Of a stretch of 40,723 nt of DNA, positions 8,910-17,880 are shown piece by piece; position 1 is the first letter of the stretch, and the number at the start of each line of letters is the position of its first letter. The notes under the pieces were generated by a model. The model worked only from the letters and a program-made list of their open reading frames with translations, had not been told where the DNA came from and did not search any database. The translations under genes were made by a program, and so were the position numbers. The stretch spans positions 1 to 40,723 of the forward strand of contig JAFDVY010000024.1 of NCBI GenBank assembly GCA_018268785.1, given 5' to 3'. This DNA is from Acidobacteriota bacterium (lineage in GTDB: Bacteria; Acidobacteriota; Terriglobia; Acidiferrales; UBA7541).

Positions 8910-9818
8910 TCAGATCCGGGCAGCATCCAAAATCTCTTGGAGCGACGCCTGTTGCGCCGTTGGAACCGCAAAGCAAAATGCTTCGTCGCCGCGCGAGCCT
9001 ATGATTTGAGGAGTGTAGTTTTGTTCAGCCAGGAAACTCAACACCTCTTTGCTCGCAGGAGAACCCCAACTGTGGATTTCGAGAAAGAGTAATGGACATA
9101 CATTCGCGAGAGTGTTAACGGCACCGCGCAAAACGTGGAGCTCTGCTCCTTCAACATCAATCTTGATGAATTTGGGCAAACGTTTTGTACCTAAGATGAA
9201 TTCATCCAGGGTCATGGCCTGAGAGGCGACCGAGCTGAGACGCGGATCTATGGACTGATTGACAGCCGAAGGGCTCCAACTTAGCGTTTGCTGGGTAACG
9301 CGCACCATATTGATTGGGCCCGTACGATCCAGAAGCGCCGCATTTCGTAACTCCACGTTCTTAACGTGATTGACCCGAATGTTTTCTTCGAGAACTCGAA
9401 AGTTTTCGGCCACAGGTTCGAACGAGGCGACGCGCCCGGAATCGCCCACGAGTTGCGAAAGGAAGAGCGTGAGATAACCCAGGTGGGCACCGGCATCCAC
9501 ACAGAAATCTCCGGGTTTTACGGCCGCACGAAGTAGTCGAATGAGCTCCGGCTCGTAGATTCCCAGGGTGTAAATGATGTGGGATTGCCAGGAAAGCCAC
9601 ATCTTAAAACGATTTCCGGACGGTCCGGCGTTCGTAAGAACGATTGGCTGCTTCTCGATGTGGAAAAAGAACCACAAGATCGGCCTGAGCAAATGTTCAT
9701 AAAGCCAAACACGAAGCGGCGTGGGAAGAGCCGTATACAGTGCGACTGAGGCATTGCGAAAACGAACCCGCATGCTTGAAGAAGTCTCTGTTCTAACCGG
9801 AAAAGAGAAGGTACTCAT
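8910..9818 (-). CDS. FkbM-family SAM-dependent methyltransferase
   Basis: 302 residues. The SAM-binding Rossmann core begins near residue 95 with DFCVDAGAHLGYLTLFLSQL, then VASFEPVAENFRVLEENI, and the family-typical FIKIDVEGAELHVLRGA near 220 followed by LLFLEIHSWG. FkbM proteins O-methylate small molecules or sugars; here a methyl mark on the exported glycan is the simplest reading. ATG 9818 overlaps the stop of the 31-codon GT2 remnant (ATGA), so translation may be coupled to it. The gene is bracketed by the two copies of the 44-bp repeat, which suggests that it entered the locus, or was moved, in a rearrangement. Confidence 0.9.
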   Translation of the reverse strand: MSTFSFPVRTETSSSMRVRFRNASVALYTALPTPLRVWLYEHLLRPILWFFFHIEKQPIVLTNAGPSGNRFKMWLSWQSHIIYTLGIYEPELIRLLRAAVKPGDFCVDAGAHLGYLTLFLSQLVGDSGRVASFEPVAENFRVLEENIRVNHVKNVELRNAALLDRTGPINMVRVTQQTLSWSPSAVNQSIDPRLSSVASQAMTLDEFILGTKRLPKFIKIDVEGAELHVLRGAVNTLANVCPLLFLEIHSWGSPASKEVLSFLAEQNYTPQIIGSRGDEAFCFAVPTAQQASLQEILDAARI

Positions 9819-9910
9819 GTGAGCACGACTTCGCGAACGACCGGAGTAGACATGGTGATGGCAGGCTCCATGGATTTTTCAATCAGTACGCTGACAAACG
9901 GTCGCGACAA
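9815..9910 (-). pseudogene. 31-codon remnant of a GT2 glycosyltransferase start
   Basis: A TTG start with GAGGG six bases upstream encodes MSRPFVSVLI, identical to the first ten residues of the GT2 gene at 7682-8782. The frame then runs through unrelated residues to a TGA at 9815 that overlaps the FkbM ATG. The retained ribosome-binding site and the ATGA overlap mean it could act as a leader peptide for FkbM, but that is inference. It is best read as the stub of a duplicated gene. Confidence 0.75.
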
Positions 9911-9922
9911 CTTTTTCCCTCA
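9879..9922. repeat. 44-bp direct repeat, copy B (stub upstream of FkbM)
   Basis: Second copy of the GT2 gene start, 1128 bases from copy A, same orientation, one mismatch. It sits between the FkbM gene and gmd. Confidence 0.93.
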
Positions 9923-9997
9923 GACTCGCACTTGAAATAGCCGTACGACAAAGCAATCGCCGCTTCGCCCTTGCTGGAATCCAGTCATCGAGCAGCT

Positions 9998-11089
9998 TCA
10001 GTGCTCCGCGGCACGGCCCTTCCGGGCTTGCAGCACGCGCGTCACGGAATTCTGCCAATGATTCCAGTGCGGCACTTTCTCCTGCAAAATCGCTTTCCCT
10101 GCACCGCGCGACTGTAGTCCCGCAAGTTCCAGGTCGGCGTCCACCAGAATCGCAATCAAATCCCGGAAGCCCACTTTCGGCGCCCAACCCAGTTTTTCCT
10201 GGGCCTTTTGGGGATTCGCCACCAGATTGTCCGCTTCCAATGGTCTCCGGTAGCGCTCCGAAATCTTTACATGCCGCGTCCAATCCAGCCCCGCGTATTC
10301 GAACGCGCCCTCCACAAACTCCTTCACCGAGTGCGCCTCGCCTGTTCCGAGCGCGAAATCGTCCGGTCTATCGTGCTGGAGAATTTTCCAGATGGCCTCA
10401 ACATACTCGGGCGCATAACCCCAGTCGCGCTTCGCATCAAGATTACCCAGAAAGAGCGAGTCCGCTTTGCCGGAAAGAATGGCCGCAATCGCTCGCGTGA
10501 CTTTCCGCGTCACAAATGTCTCTCCGCGCCGCGGGCTTTCATGATTAAACAAGATTCCATTCACCGCATAGAGTCCATAACCTTCGCGGTAAATTCGCGT
10601 CATCCAGTGCGCGTATGCCTTCGCGGCAGCGTACGGACTTCGCGGCCGGAATTCCGTCTCTTCATCCTGCGGCGGCGCAGCCGAACCGAATATTTCCGAA
10701 CTCGAAGCTTGATAGAAGCGAGTCTTCCCCCCACAGCGCCGCACCGCTTCGAGCAGCCGCATGGTGCCAAGCCCGGTCACTTCCCCGGTGTACTCGGGAA
10801 TGTCAAAGCTCACGCGCACATGGCTCTGCGCGGCAAGATGGTACAACTCATCCGGCGCGACGCTTTGAATCAGGTGAAAAATCCACTCCGTACTGAAAAG
10901 ATCGCCGTGATGCAGAAAGAGTTTCGCGTCAGGCTCGTTCGGGTCCTGATAAATGTGATCGATGCGGTGCGTATTGAACGTGCTCGCTCGCCGTACGATG
11001 CCGTGTACTTCGTAGCCTTTCGAAAGCAACAGCTCGGCCAGATACGATCCATCCTGCCCCGTGATGCCGGTGATGAGCGCCTTCTTCAT
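9998..11089 (-). CDS. gmd: GDP-mannose 4,6-dehydratase
   Basis: 363 residues. It converts GDP-D-mannose to GDP-4-keto-6-deoxy-D-mannose, precursor of GDP-fucose, GDP-rhamnose and related sugars. Extended SDR features are [20 protein letters not shown] (NADP-binding glycine motif), GIVRRAS with the following [16 protein letters not shown], and the catalytic [12 protein letters not shown] (YxxxK) followed by [20 protein letters not shown]. These are diagnostic for Gmd rather than other SDRs. ATG 11089 shares its A with the stop of the preceding gene (TGATG). No GDP-fucose synthase or GDP-4-keto-rhamnose reductase follows, so the reducing partner is one of the divergent SDRs or lies outside. Confidence 0.95.
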   Translation of the reverse strand: MKKALITGITGQDGSYLAELLLSKGYEVHGIVRRASTFNTHRIDHIYQDPNEPDAKLFLHHGDLFSTEWIFHLIQSVAPDELYHLAAQSHVRVSFDIPEYTGEVTGLGTMRLLEAVRRCGGKTRFYQASSSEIFGSAAPPQDEETEFRPRSPYAAAKAYAHWMTRIYREGYGLYAVNGILFNHESPRRGETFVTRKVTRAIAAILSGKADSLFLGNLDAKRDWGYAPEYVEAIWKILQHDRPDDFALGTGEAHSVKEFVEGAFEYAGLDWTRHVKISERYRRPLEADNLVANPQKAQEKLGWAPKVGFRDLIAILVDADLELAGLQSRGAGKAILQEKVPHWNHWQNSVTRVLQARKGRAAEH

Positions 11090-12045
11090 CAGCTTGTTCG
11101 CTCAACATTCTGAGTGTCACCGGAGTGGCGCATTGCGACGCGACTGCCGCCAGGGCGCGGAGGCGCGGGTTTCATTCCCAAAGCGTGACGCAAAGGCCTC
11201 GTCAAATCCAGAAAGCGAAACCACAATGGATTTATCCGCGGCGTCAGATACCGATTCAGCGGCGCGAAGGCCGCTTTCCAATTTCTCCTCGTTCCATTCT
11301 CATCGAGGATATGCGTTGCGTCGTCAATCGTGAAAAGGTGCCAGCGGCCGCCTGCGTTATTCCAATTTCGCGTCGCTTGTTCGTCTGTCCAAACGCCTTT
11401 CGCACCCGCGGGATGATAGCCATATCCGTGATTTTGATGGATCGCGATGACGAGCGGCGAGACATCCACGACCGCTGCGCTCTCCATGCGCGCTTTCCAG
11501 ACGAGCCAGTGATCCCACCATACGCGGCCAATCACAAGTTCCGGCATCCGCAAATACAGCCTACGGCGAAACGCGAAATAATCCACCGAATATCCAGGCT
11601 GCTGAATTCCCTTTTCTTGTGCGAGCGCAGTCACATCTGCTTCCCAACGCGCGGAAGAAAAATCGAGCGGAGCTGTGATGTCCGCATCCCAACGCCGGCC
11701 GACCATTAGAAACTTGTCGAATTTTCCACGCACGGTTTCCAGCGCTTCGCAAAATGCGCGCGGATAGATCATGTCGCAATTGCTGTAACAGAGCAGGTCG
11801 TGCCGCGCAATTTCCTGTGCGCGGCGAAAAATCCAGTCAATACGCTTGGTGCCGAATTCGTTGCGTTCCACGTGCGGTTCGTGACGAAGTCCGAGTTCGC
11901 GGGAAATGTCCGCAGCGCCGTCATCATCGCCGAACAGAATAATTTCGATCTCTGGATGCAGCAGAGTCCAGCTTTTCAGGGCGTTGCGCTGAATGATTCC
12001 GCTATGCCCCGTAAATGCCTTCGCGGTGGTGAACAGGGTGAGCAT
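11089..12045 (-). CDS. Putative GT-A-fold glycosyltransferase-like protein
   Basis: 318 residues, not matched to a named family with confidence. The opening [20 protein letters not shown], then [20 protein letters not shown] (about 33-52) and [16 protein letters not shown] near 82-97 resemble a nucleotide-sugar transferase core with acidic metal-site candidates. Later it has [23 protein letters not shown] and [10 protein letters not shown]. Its 1-base overlaps with the upstream epimerase (TAATG) and with gmd (TGATG) tie its translation to both, so I infer a role in the same glycan. A methyl- or phospho-sugar transferase cannot be excluded. Confidence 0.7.
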   Translation of the reverse strand: MLTLFTTAKAFTGHSGIIQRNALKSWTLLHPEIEIILFGDDDGAADISRELGLRHEPHVERNEFGTKRIDWIFRRAQEIARHDLLCYSNCDMIYPRAFCEALETVRGKFDKFLMVGRRWDADITAPLDFSSARWEADVTALAQEKGIQQPGYSVDYFAFRRRLYLRMPELVIGRVWWDHWLVWKARMESAAVVDVSPLVIAIHQNHGYGYHPAGAKGVWTDEQATRNWNNAGGRWHLFTIDDATHILDENGTRRNWKAAFAPLNRYLTPRINPLWFRFLDLTRPLRHALGMKPAPPRPGGSRVAMRHSGDTQNVERTS

Positions 12046-13106
12046 TATCCGTGCGTGGCGGCCCGCTTGCGTTCCGCAGCAAGCATCTCATCGAACGTCG
12101 CATCGAGATTTTTCGCAATTTTCCAGCTTGGATAGTGCGACTTGAATTTCGTCAGGTCGGAAATGTAGCAGATATGGTCGCCCTTGCGATTTTCGTCCAC
12201 GTACGTCCAATTCAGCCTTTTTCCAGTCAACTGTTCGATGTGCGCAATCGCTTCCAACATCGAAATGCTGTTTTCCCGCCCGCCGCCCATGTTGTAGACC
12301 TCGCCGGGGCGCGGATTGGCAGCGAACTCTTCCATGGCGCGCACCACATCGTGACTGTGAATGTTGTCGCGCACCTGCTTGCCTTTGTAGCCGAACACCG
12401 AATATTTTCCGCCGCTCATCGTACATTTCAGGAGATACGAAAGGAATCCATGCAGTTCCACGCCGGAGTGTGACGGCCCGGTCAGGCATCCGCCGCGAAA
12501 TACTCCCACATTCATCTTGAAATACCGGCCGTACTCTTGCGCTACAAGATCGGCGGCCGCTTTTGACGCGCCAAACAGCGAATGAAGCGTGCGGTCAATC
12601 CGGCAGTTTTCCGAAATTCCGTTGTAGTCTTCGGAACGCGCATATTCCCAGCGCGTTTCCAATTCCTTCAGCGGAACTTCGTTCGGCGCATCGCCATAAA
12701 CCTTGTTCGTGCTCATGAAGAGAAAAACCGCTTCCGGCGAGTGTTGTCTTGTGGCTTCCAGGAGATTCAGCGTGCCGAGAGCGTTCACCTCAAAATCCAG
12801 AATCGGAATGTCGCGCGCCTTGTCGTGAGAAGGCTGCGCCGCGCAATGGATAATCAAATCGAACCGGCGCGAACGAAAAAGTTCGTCCAGGGCAGCGCGG
12901 TCGCGGATGTCCACCGAAAAATGCGAGAAATTCTTTGTAACGCTTTTCAGGCGGTTCAAATTCCAAAGCGTGTCGCCAGGCGCTCCGAAAAATTCGCGCC
13001 GCATATTGTTGTCAATGCCGACGACGTGATTGCCCTGCCGGTCGAAATGCTCCACCGCTTCGGAGCCAATCAGGCCGCTGCTGCCGGTTACAAGTGTGTG
13101 CTTCAC
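12045..13106 (-). CDS. SDR-family nucleotide-sugar epimerase, CDP-paratose 2-epimerase-like
   Basis: 353 residues, GTG start overlapping the methyltransferase stop (GTGA). The NAD-binding motif [15 protein letters not shown] is followed by [17 protein letters not shown], a signature of the CDP-paratose 2-epimerase/tyvelose branch. [20 protein letters not shown], an insert with [19 protein letters not shown], and VQEYGRY-like and [20 protein letters not shown] segments follow. The catalytic Tyr-x3-Lys appears replaced by FGASK, as in this subfamily, where the active site is divergent. The reaction is a C2 epimerisation or dehydration of a nucleotide sugar; the base (CDP, GDP or UDP) is not readable. 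No CDP-glucose pathway genes are in view, so the name is by family only. Confidence 0.85.
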   Translation of the reverse strand: MKHTLVTGSSGLIGSEAVEHFDRQGNHVVGIDNNMRREFFGAPGDTLWNLNRLKSVTKNFSHFSVDIRDRAALDELFRSRRFDLIIHCAAQPSHDKARDIPILDFEVNALGTLNLLEATRQHSPEAVFLFMSTNKVYGDAPNEVPLKELETRWEYARSEDYNGISENCRIDRTLHSLFGASKAAADLVAQEYGRYFKMNVGVFRGGCLTGPSHSGVELHGFLSYLLKCTMSGGKYSVFGYKGKQVRDNIHSHDVVRAMEEFAANPRPGEVYNMGGGRENSISMLEAIAHIEQLTGKRLNWTYVDENRKGDHICYISDLTKFKSHYPSWKIAKNLDATFDEMLAAERKRAATHG

Positions 13107-13846
13107 GAATCGTTGCTTCCTGTTGTTTGCTTAGGACTCAGCACAAAACACCCAAGTGCGTATGAGCATTTTGTGCCTTCGGCCGGGTGACCTGTCGGAA
13201 AGAAATTCAATGCGGCTTCTTTGTCAGAGGGTTGCCAACGGTTGTCGCTTCGCTTCACCCAATACTGCTCGTCCAGCACCTCGAAGCCCGCGAGGAGTCG
13301 CGGCAGGCGCTTGGCGCCGTACACACGATGCCACGGGACAATCACTGCGTCGCGTCCGCAGGGAATAGTCATGAGCATGCATCCTTTTGGTTTCAAGAGG
13401 CGCCGCATCAGAGACATGGCTGTCAAGTCTCCATCCGTTTCTGGAACGTCGACTCCATAGCGGCCTGAAAGGCCAACGTGCTCTACCGTCGAACAGTTTA
13501 GGATGACGTCGAATGAGCTCTCAGGCAAATTAAGCGCGAGCAAATCTCCGGCTACGATCTTCAATTTCGGGTGGTCCCACAGAAAACGATGTGCTTGCAG
13601 GTCTACGGCCAAGACCTCGTAGCCTCGCTGGATCGCTTGCATCGAAAGATTTCCGTGGCCGCAGCCAAAGTCAAGCAAGTACCCTTCCTTTGCAGGAATG
13701 CGCGAACAAATGAACGCCCACTCAATATCACGGTCGCCGGAAAGATCTATCGGGGCCGGAGCTTTCGGCACGATTGTTCTCTTAATTTTTCTCAAAAAAC
13801 CATGGAGCCACTCGGGCAGTGAAACCGGAACGGAAACCTTCGCCAT
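13103..13846 (-). CDS. Class I SAM-dependent methyltransferase
   Basis: 247 residues, ATG start. The SAM-binding motif [20 protein letters not shown] lies near 56-76, then [11 protein letters not shown] and [20 protein letters not shown] (about 110-130), with post-core [32 protein letters not shown] resembles the glycan-associated branch often found in O-antigen clusters. Likely methylates a sugar of the exported polymer. Placed directly downstream of the Wzt-like ATPase, whose C-terminal domain may read such a terminal methyl cap (known for Wzt of some ABC-dependent O-antigens; inference here). Confidence 0.85.
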   Translation of the reverse strand: MAKVSVPVSLPEWLHGFLRKIKRTIVPKAPAPIDLSGDRDIEWAFICSRIPAKEGYLLDFGCGHGNLSMQAIQRGYEVLAVDLQAHRFLWDHPKLKIVAGDLLALNLPESSFDVILNCSTVEHVGLSGRYGVDVPETDGDLTAMSLMRRLLKPKGCMLMTIPCGRDAVIVPWHRVYGAKRLPRLLAGFEVLDEQYWVKRSDNRWQPSDKEAALNFFPTGHPAEGTKCSYALGCFVLSPKQTTGSNDS

Positions 13847-13962
13847 TATCGCGTTTCCGTGCTGATGCTTATGTTTTCAGATATTGTCAGTAACATGATC
13901 CCACTCATTCCGCTCTGCAGGACAAATGCCGTTTGGCAATTTTATCTGAATCAGAATTTTCA
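13847..13962. other. AT-richer spacer upstream of the methyltransferase gene
   Basis: 116 bases, richer in A and T than the flanking genes. It could hold a secondary minus-strand promoter but I see no pair of hexamers at proper spacing. Confidence 0.35.
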
Positions 13963-15201
13963 TCATTTGTCGTCAGGGTGCAATCCGCTTATTTGTCTTA
14001 CATTAAAACTCGAAGGGACGTTTAGTACTCCGCTCCACTCATCGCGAGGATGCTGATAGGATTCAGCCGTGACCAGCATATCTGGAGCCATGTCGCTCAT
14101 GTCTAATTGCTGACTGCCGGACCATAGGCTGACCATCCAAGTATAAGCCCCAGCTTTGATGGGAAGCATCGGGAACTCGTATTCAAGTTCGTGGCGGCCT
14201 GGTACAAAAGCTAGATCGTATGCTGCCCATCCCCAAATTATTCGTCGTTCAGCGTCGTAGAGAGTAATGCCATGAACTATGTGGGAAATGGGTTCATTGA
14301 CGTCCAGATAGAATTTGAGTGTGGTCCGGCCAACCGATGAAAGGATATGAGTCTGACGGCCTGAAGGGTCCGCAATGTTCCAACTTACAAACTGCGCCTT
14401 CCAAGATTTTCTCTTCAATTGGGTGGGCAAGCTCTCTGCTAGTGAACGCATGCTCTGTTCATAGGAGCTCACCACTATACCGGTGTCGCCTTGCTGCTGA
14501 ATTTTCCCATCATGGACCCACAAGGTGCGATGGCACAAGCGGCGGATTTGATTCATTTGATGCGTCACCAGCACTACGGTGCGGCCTGCGCGGGCAACGT
14601 CGCCCATCTTGCCGAGACATTTTTTTTGGAACCTGATGTCGCCGACGGCCAGCACTTCATCCACGAGCAGAATCTCCGGCTCCAGATGCGCCGCTACGGC
14701 AAATGCGAGACGAACGTACATTCCGCTGGAGTAGTGCTTGACTGGCGTGTCTATGAATTTTTCCAGCTCTGCAAACGCTACAATCTCGTCGAACTTCCTG
14801 CTGATTTCACTTTTGCTCATCCCCAGAATCGCGCCGCTCAGGAAAGTGTTCTCGCGACCCGTGAGCTCCGGATGGAAACCCGTCCCTACTTCCAGCAAAC
14901 TTCCGACGCGGCCATGAATTTCCGCCCATCCCGTCGTCGGTTGCGTGATGCGCGAAAGAATCTTCAGCAGCGTCGTCTTCCCCGCTCCGTTGCGCCCGAT
15001 CAAACCGAGCACTTCCCCTTCTTTCACCTCCAGCGAAACATCTTTCAGCGCCCAGAAGGTTTCCTGCTTCTGCCGCTGCAGGGAACGCAGCGGCGATTTC
15101 AGGATCCGTCCCAGCGAATCGCGCAACAACCCGCTCGTGGACACTAGTCCGCGACGGTATCTTTTCCCTAGCGCTTCTCCGCGAATAACGGCAGATGCCA
15201 A
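13963..15201 (-). CDS. wzt: Polysaccharide ABC exporter ATPase with Wzt-like C-terminal domain
   Basis: 412 residues. TTG 15201 is preceded by GGAGG at 7 bases; no better ATG is near. Nucleotide-binding domain about 5-255: Walker A GRNGAGKT at 69-76, signature HYSSGMYVRLAFA, Walker B EILLVDEVLAVGD, and H-loop VLVTHQMNQI. The last 150 residues are beta-rich (KFYLDVNEPISHIVHGITLY, WGWAAYDLAF, AGAYTWMVSLWSG), matching the carbohydrate-binding C-terminal domain of Wzt-type exporters that recognises the chain end. Works with the permease at 15301-16179 to move lipid-linked glycan across the inner membrane. Confidence 0.92.
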   Translation of the reverse strand: MASAVIRGEALGKRYRRGLVSTSGLLRDSLGRILKSPLRSLQRQKQETFWALKDVSLEVKEGEVLGLIGRNGAGKTTLLKILSRITQPTTGWAEIHGRVGSLLEVGTGFHPELTGRENTFLSGAILGMSKSEISRKFDEIVAFAELEKFIDTPVKHYSSGMYVRLAFAVAAHLEPEILLVDEVLAVGDIRFQKKCLGKMGDVARAGRTVVLVTHQMNQIRRLCHRTLWVHDGKIQQQGDTGIVVSSYEQSMRSLAESLPTQLKRKSWKAQFVSWNIADPSGRQTHILSSVGRTTLKFYLDVNEPISHIVHGITLYDAERRIIWGWAAYDLAFVPGRHELEYEFPMLPIKAGAYTWMVSLWSGSQQLDMSDMAPDMLVTAESYQHPRDEWSGVLNVPSSFNVRQISGLHPDDK

Positions 15202-15300
15202 CTCTCCCCCTCCGTATCTGAAAGTCCGCCGGTGTTACCCTGCCCGGCGTCTCTTGCATTTATCTTGCTTGACTCCAGTTCCAATTCAATTCAGCCCGCG

Positions 15301-16179
15301 TCAGACCCGGTCCGCAACCGTGCCCTCCATACGCTGAAAGAAAATCAGGCCGCCGAAAAGAATCACGAGGACTGCAACGGCCGAAACAAGCAGACTCACC
15401 GTGGGAGCGCGGCCGTGCCCGGTGAGCGCCCACCGGAAACCGTCGATCACTCCGGCGATCGGGTTTAGCCCATACAGCCAGCGCCACTTTTCCGGGACTA
15501 GCGAACTCGGATACGCAACGGGCGAAGCGAACATCCAGAATTGCAGGATAAACGGCATCACGTAACGCACATCGCGATACAGCGCATTCAGCGCGGAAAG
15601 CCACAGTCCCACGCCAAGCGCAGTAAGAATCGCGAGGAGAAGAAACACCGGCAGCAGCACAGCGGGGGCGCCGGGCCGGATGCCGTAATAAAAAGTCACG
15701 CCAATCAGCACAACAAATCCAATCGCGAAATCCACCAGGCCAGAAAGCACGGAAGAGAGCGGCAGCACAAGCCGGGGAAAATAGACCTTCGTGATCATCC
15801 GCTGATTTTCCACGACCACGTTCGTCGCGTTCTGCAGCGCGTAGTTGAAATACATCCAGGGCACCAGCGCCGCAAAATAGAACACGGGGTACGGCAAACC
15901 ATCGGAAGGCAATTTCGCCAGGCGCCCAAAAAAAAGCGTGAACACCGCCATCGTGAGCAGCGGCTGCAGCACCACCCACAAGACGCCGACCGCCGTCTGC
16001 TTGTAGCGGATCTTTACGTCACGCCACACGAAAAAATAGAGCAGCTCCCGGTACGCCCAAAGCTCGCCCAGCCGCAAATTAAAAAGCCCGCGGGGCGGCT
16101 CGATGCGCGTCACAACAGGCGAGTGATGCGATTCGGCCCGCCCCATCGCAGTGGATGGTGAAGACGAAACAGTCGCCAT
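15301..16179 (-). CDS. wzm: Polysaccharide ABC exporter permease (Wzm-like)
   Basis: 292 residues from ATG 16179, chosen because GAGGAG lies about 6-7 bases upstream; a TTG at 16200 is in frame. ABC-2 type permease: a cytoplasmic N-terminus with LGELWAYRELLYFFVWRDVK, then KIRYKQTAVGVLWVVLQPLL and about six membrane spans, with YPVFYFAALVPWMYFNYAL, VYFPRLVLPLSSVLSGLVDF and FWMFASPVAYPSSLVP. It pairs with the Wzt-like ATPase 99 bases downstream. The order permease-ATPase is the usual one for ABC-dependent O-antigen or capsule export. Confidence 0.92.
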   Translation of the reverse strand: MATVSSSPSTAMGRAESHHSPVVTRIEPPRGLFNLRLGELWAYRELLYFFVWRDVKIRYKQTAVGVLWVVLQPLLTMAVFTLFFGRLAKLPSDGLPYPVFYFAALVPWMYFNYALQNATNVVVENQRMITKVYFPRLVLPLSSVLSGLVDFAIGFVVLIGVTFYYGIRPGAPAVLLPVFLLLAILTALGVGLWLSALNALYRDVRYVMPFILQFWMFASPVAYPSSLVPEKWRWLYGLNPIAGVIDGFRWALTGHGRAPTVSLLVSAVAVLVILFGGLIFFQRMEGTVADRV

Positions 16180-16277
16180 CAGGCGCTCCTCATGATGCAA
16201 TCATGGAACAAGGGCATTGTTTTAGGTTACCAGAGAAGCGCGTGGGAAAAAGAGAGACGGCGCCGCCAGTTACCCAA

Positions 16278-17735
16278 CTAGTGGCTCGTTTGCTGTCTGA
16301 GTTGCTGGACGTCGCGCTGCTCGATGCTGCGCATCAGTTCCTTGCGACGGAAAAAATAGGCGTGCATCTGGCCCGCGATCTGTTGCGGCACCACAACGAA
16401 TTGATTGTGCGCAACCTCTCCCCACACAACGGCCCCGCGCGCGGGAATCAAATGCGAACCCCACTGGAACATGAGGCCCACATTCCAGAAAACAAAACAA
16501 GAGAGAAACAGAGAGGAAAAAACAGTGGCGGCTTTGCGGGAACGAAAAAAGCCTGCGGCGCGTTGCAGGAAAAACGCCAGACCGATGACCCAGAATACCG
16601 TGAGCGAGATGAAAAAACGGTTTCCGAACGAGGAAATGCCCGCCCAATCCGGATAGGAAGCAATGAAGTAGTAGAACGCCAGCACGGCACACAATGCGCA
16701 GCCGCCGACGCGCGGCGCCTTTCGCCAGAAAGCGACAATGCCCAGCGCGGCAAACAGCAGAAGGGGCGTCCACGAAAAAAGCCCGTGGTTCGCGGAAAAC
16801 AAGACGTGCAGAAAGTTTGGTGACTTCCAGTTCCAAAGTCCGATGGGAATATACCCGGTCTCAAAAAACCTTCCGTAAATGATTTTCTTGGTGATCAGCG
16901 TGGGCAGAAAACAAACGGCCGCCACGAGCGCGAACAGAACGCGATTGCCCACTAGTTGTGGAATACTGGAAGCGCGGCTTTCTTTCCGCGCATCGCGCAA
17001 CGCCGCTAGTGTTTCCACGGCCACAAGTGCCAGGAGCATGGCGTTTGCGTAGTAGACGTTGAGCATCAAGCCGCAGATCGCCCCGAGAATAATCCATTGC
17101 CGGACGCTCCGCTCCTGCCCCGTCGTCAGCCAGTACCAGAAAAAAAGCGCGACCACGAACGCCGAATGAGCGTGTGACCACGACGGATTGAAGTACATGT
17201 ACACGGGGAGGGAACTCCCCCACCAGATCCCAATCGCGGCTAGCGCGGCCCAGCGCTCTTCGACAAATCTTTTCGCAATCTGAAAAGCGAGAAACAAACC
17301 AAGAAACCCGTAAACGGCTGTGCCAAGAGCCATTGCATACCGGTACGGCGCGGAAAAGCCATCGGCGGCAACTTGCGCTCCGAACGTGCGCGCTGCCAGC
17401 ACCACGACATGCGCGGCAATTAGAAACGGCGACCACAAAATGGCCGGGCCGATTGTGAAGTGGTTTTCCAAATGACCCGTAGGGGTGCGGTAATCGTCGC
17501 GCGGCTGGCCGCTTTCGTCCACGCGGTTTTCGCGGAAGCTCGTATTGGCGTGTAGATAGTCCTGCGTGAAATCGAGGTTGTGTTCGATGAGCAGGGCCCG
17601 CGCGAAAGCGTAATACCCCACACCGTCCCCGCGAATCCACGGATTAGCCAGCGGCAGCGTCAGCAGGAAAAAAACAAGCAGAGCACGTTCCGCAAATGAG
17701 GAAAAGCCCAGTTTTTCGAACAGGCGCGCAATCAT
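16278..17735 (-). CDS. GT-C membrane glycosyltransferase (GT39/ArnT-like)
   Basis: 485 residues with about ten to twelve hydrophobic segments. The first extracytoplasmic loop carries IRGDGVGYYAFARALL, an acidic motif in the position of the GT-C catalytic Asp, followed by a polar loop (NLDFTQDYLHANTSF) and FTIGPAILWSPFLIAAH. Family members use a polyprenyl-phosphate sugar donor on the periplasmic face. ATG 17735 has only a weak ribosome site (CGGGA). A soluble C-terminal tail (RRKELMRSIEQRDVQQLRQQ) follows the last span. Between the exporter and the epimerase it probably decorates the glycan after export. Confidence 0.8.
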   Translation of the reverse strand: MIARLFEKLGFSSFAERALLVFFLLTLPLANPWIRGDGVGYYAFARALLIEHNLDFTQDYLHANTSFRENRVDESGQPRDDYRTPTGHLENHFTIGPAILWSPFLIAAHVVVLAARTFGAQVAADGFSAPYRYAMALGTAVYGFLGLFLAFQIAKRFVEERWAALAAIGIWWGSSLPVYMYFNPSWSHAHSAFVVALFFWYWLTTGQERSVRQWIILGAICGLMLNVYYANAMLLALVAVETLAALRDARKESRASSIPQLVGNRVLFALVAAVCFLPTLITKKIIYGRFFETGYIPIGLWNWKSPNFLHVLFSANHGLFSWTPLLLFAALGIVAFWRKAPRVGGCALCAVLAFYYFIASYPDWAGISSFGNRFFISLTVFWVIGLAFFLQRAAGFFRSRKAATVFSSLFLSCFVFWNVGLMFQWGSHLIPARGAVVWGEVAHNQFVVVPQQIAGQMHAYFFRRKELMRSIEQRDVQQLRQQTSH

Positions 17736-17880
17736 TCCCGATGGCTATCTGGCTGCAGTGATTTCGTATCCCCGAGATGCGCGCCGCGCGGAAGATCATG
17801 CTGCGAGTAGCGCATCTACCACTTAACTGAACCATATCTTATTCGGAGGAAAAGCTAAACAGAAAAAATCGCCAGCCGGT

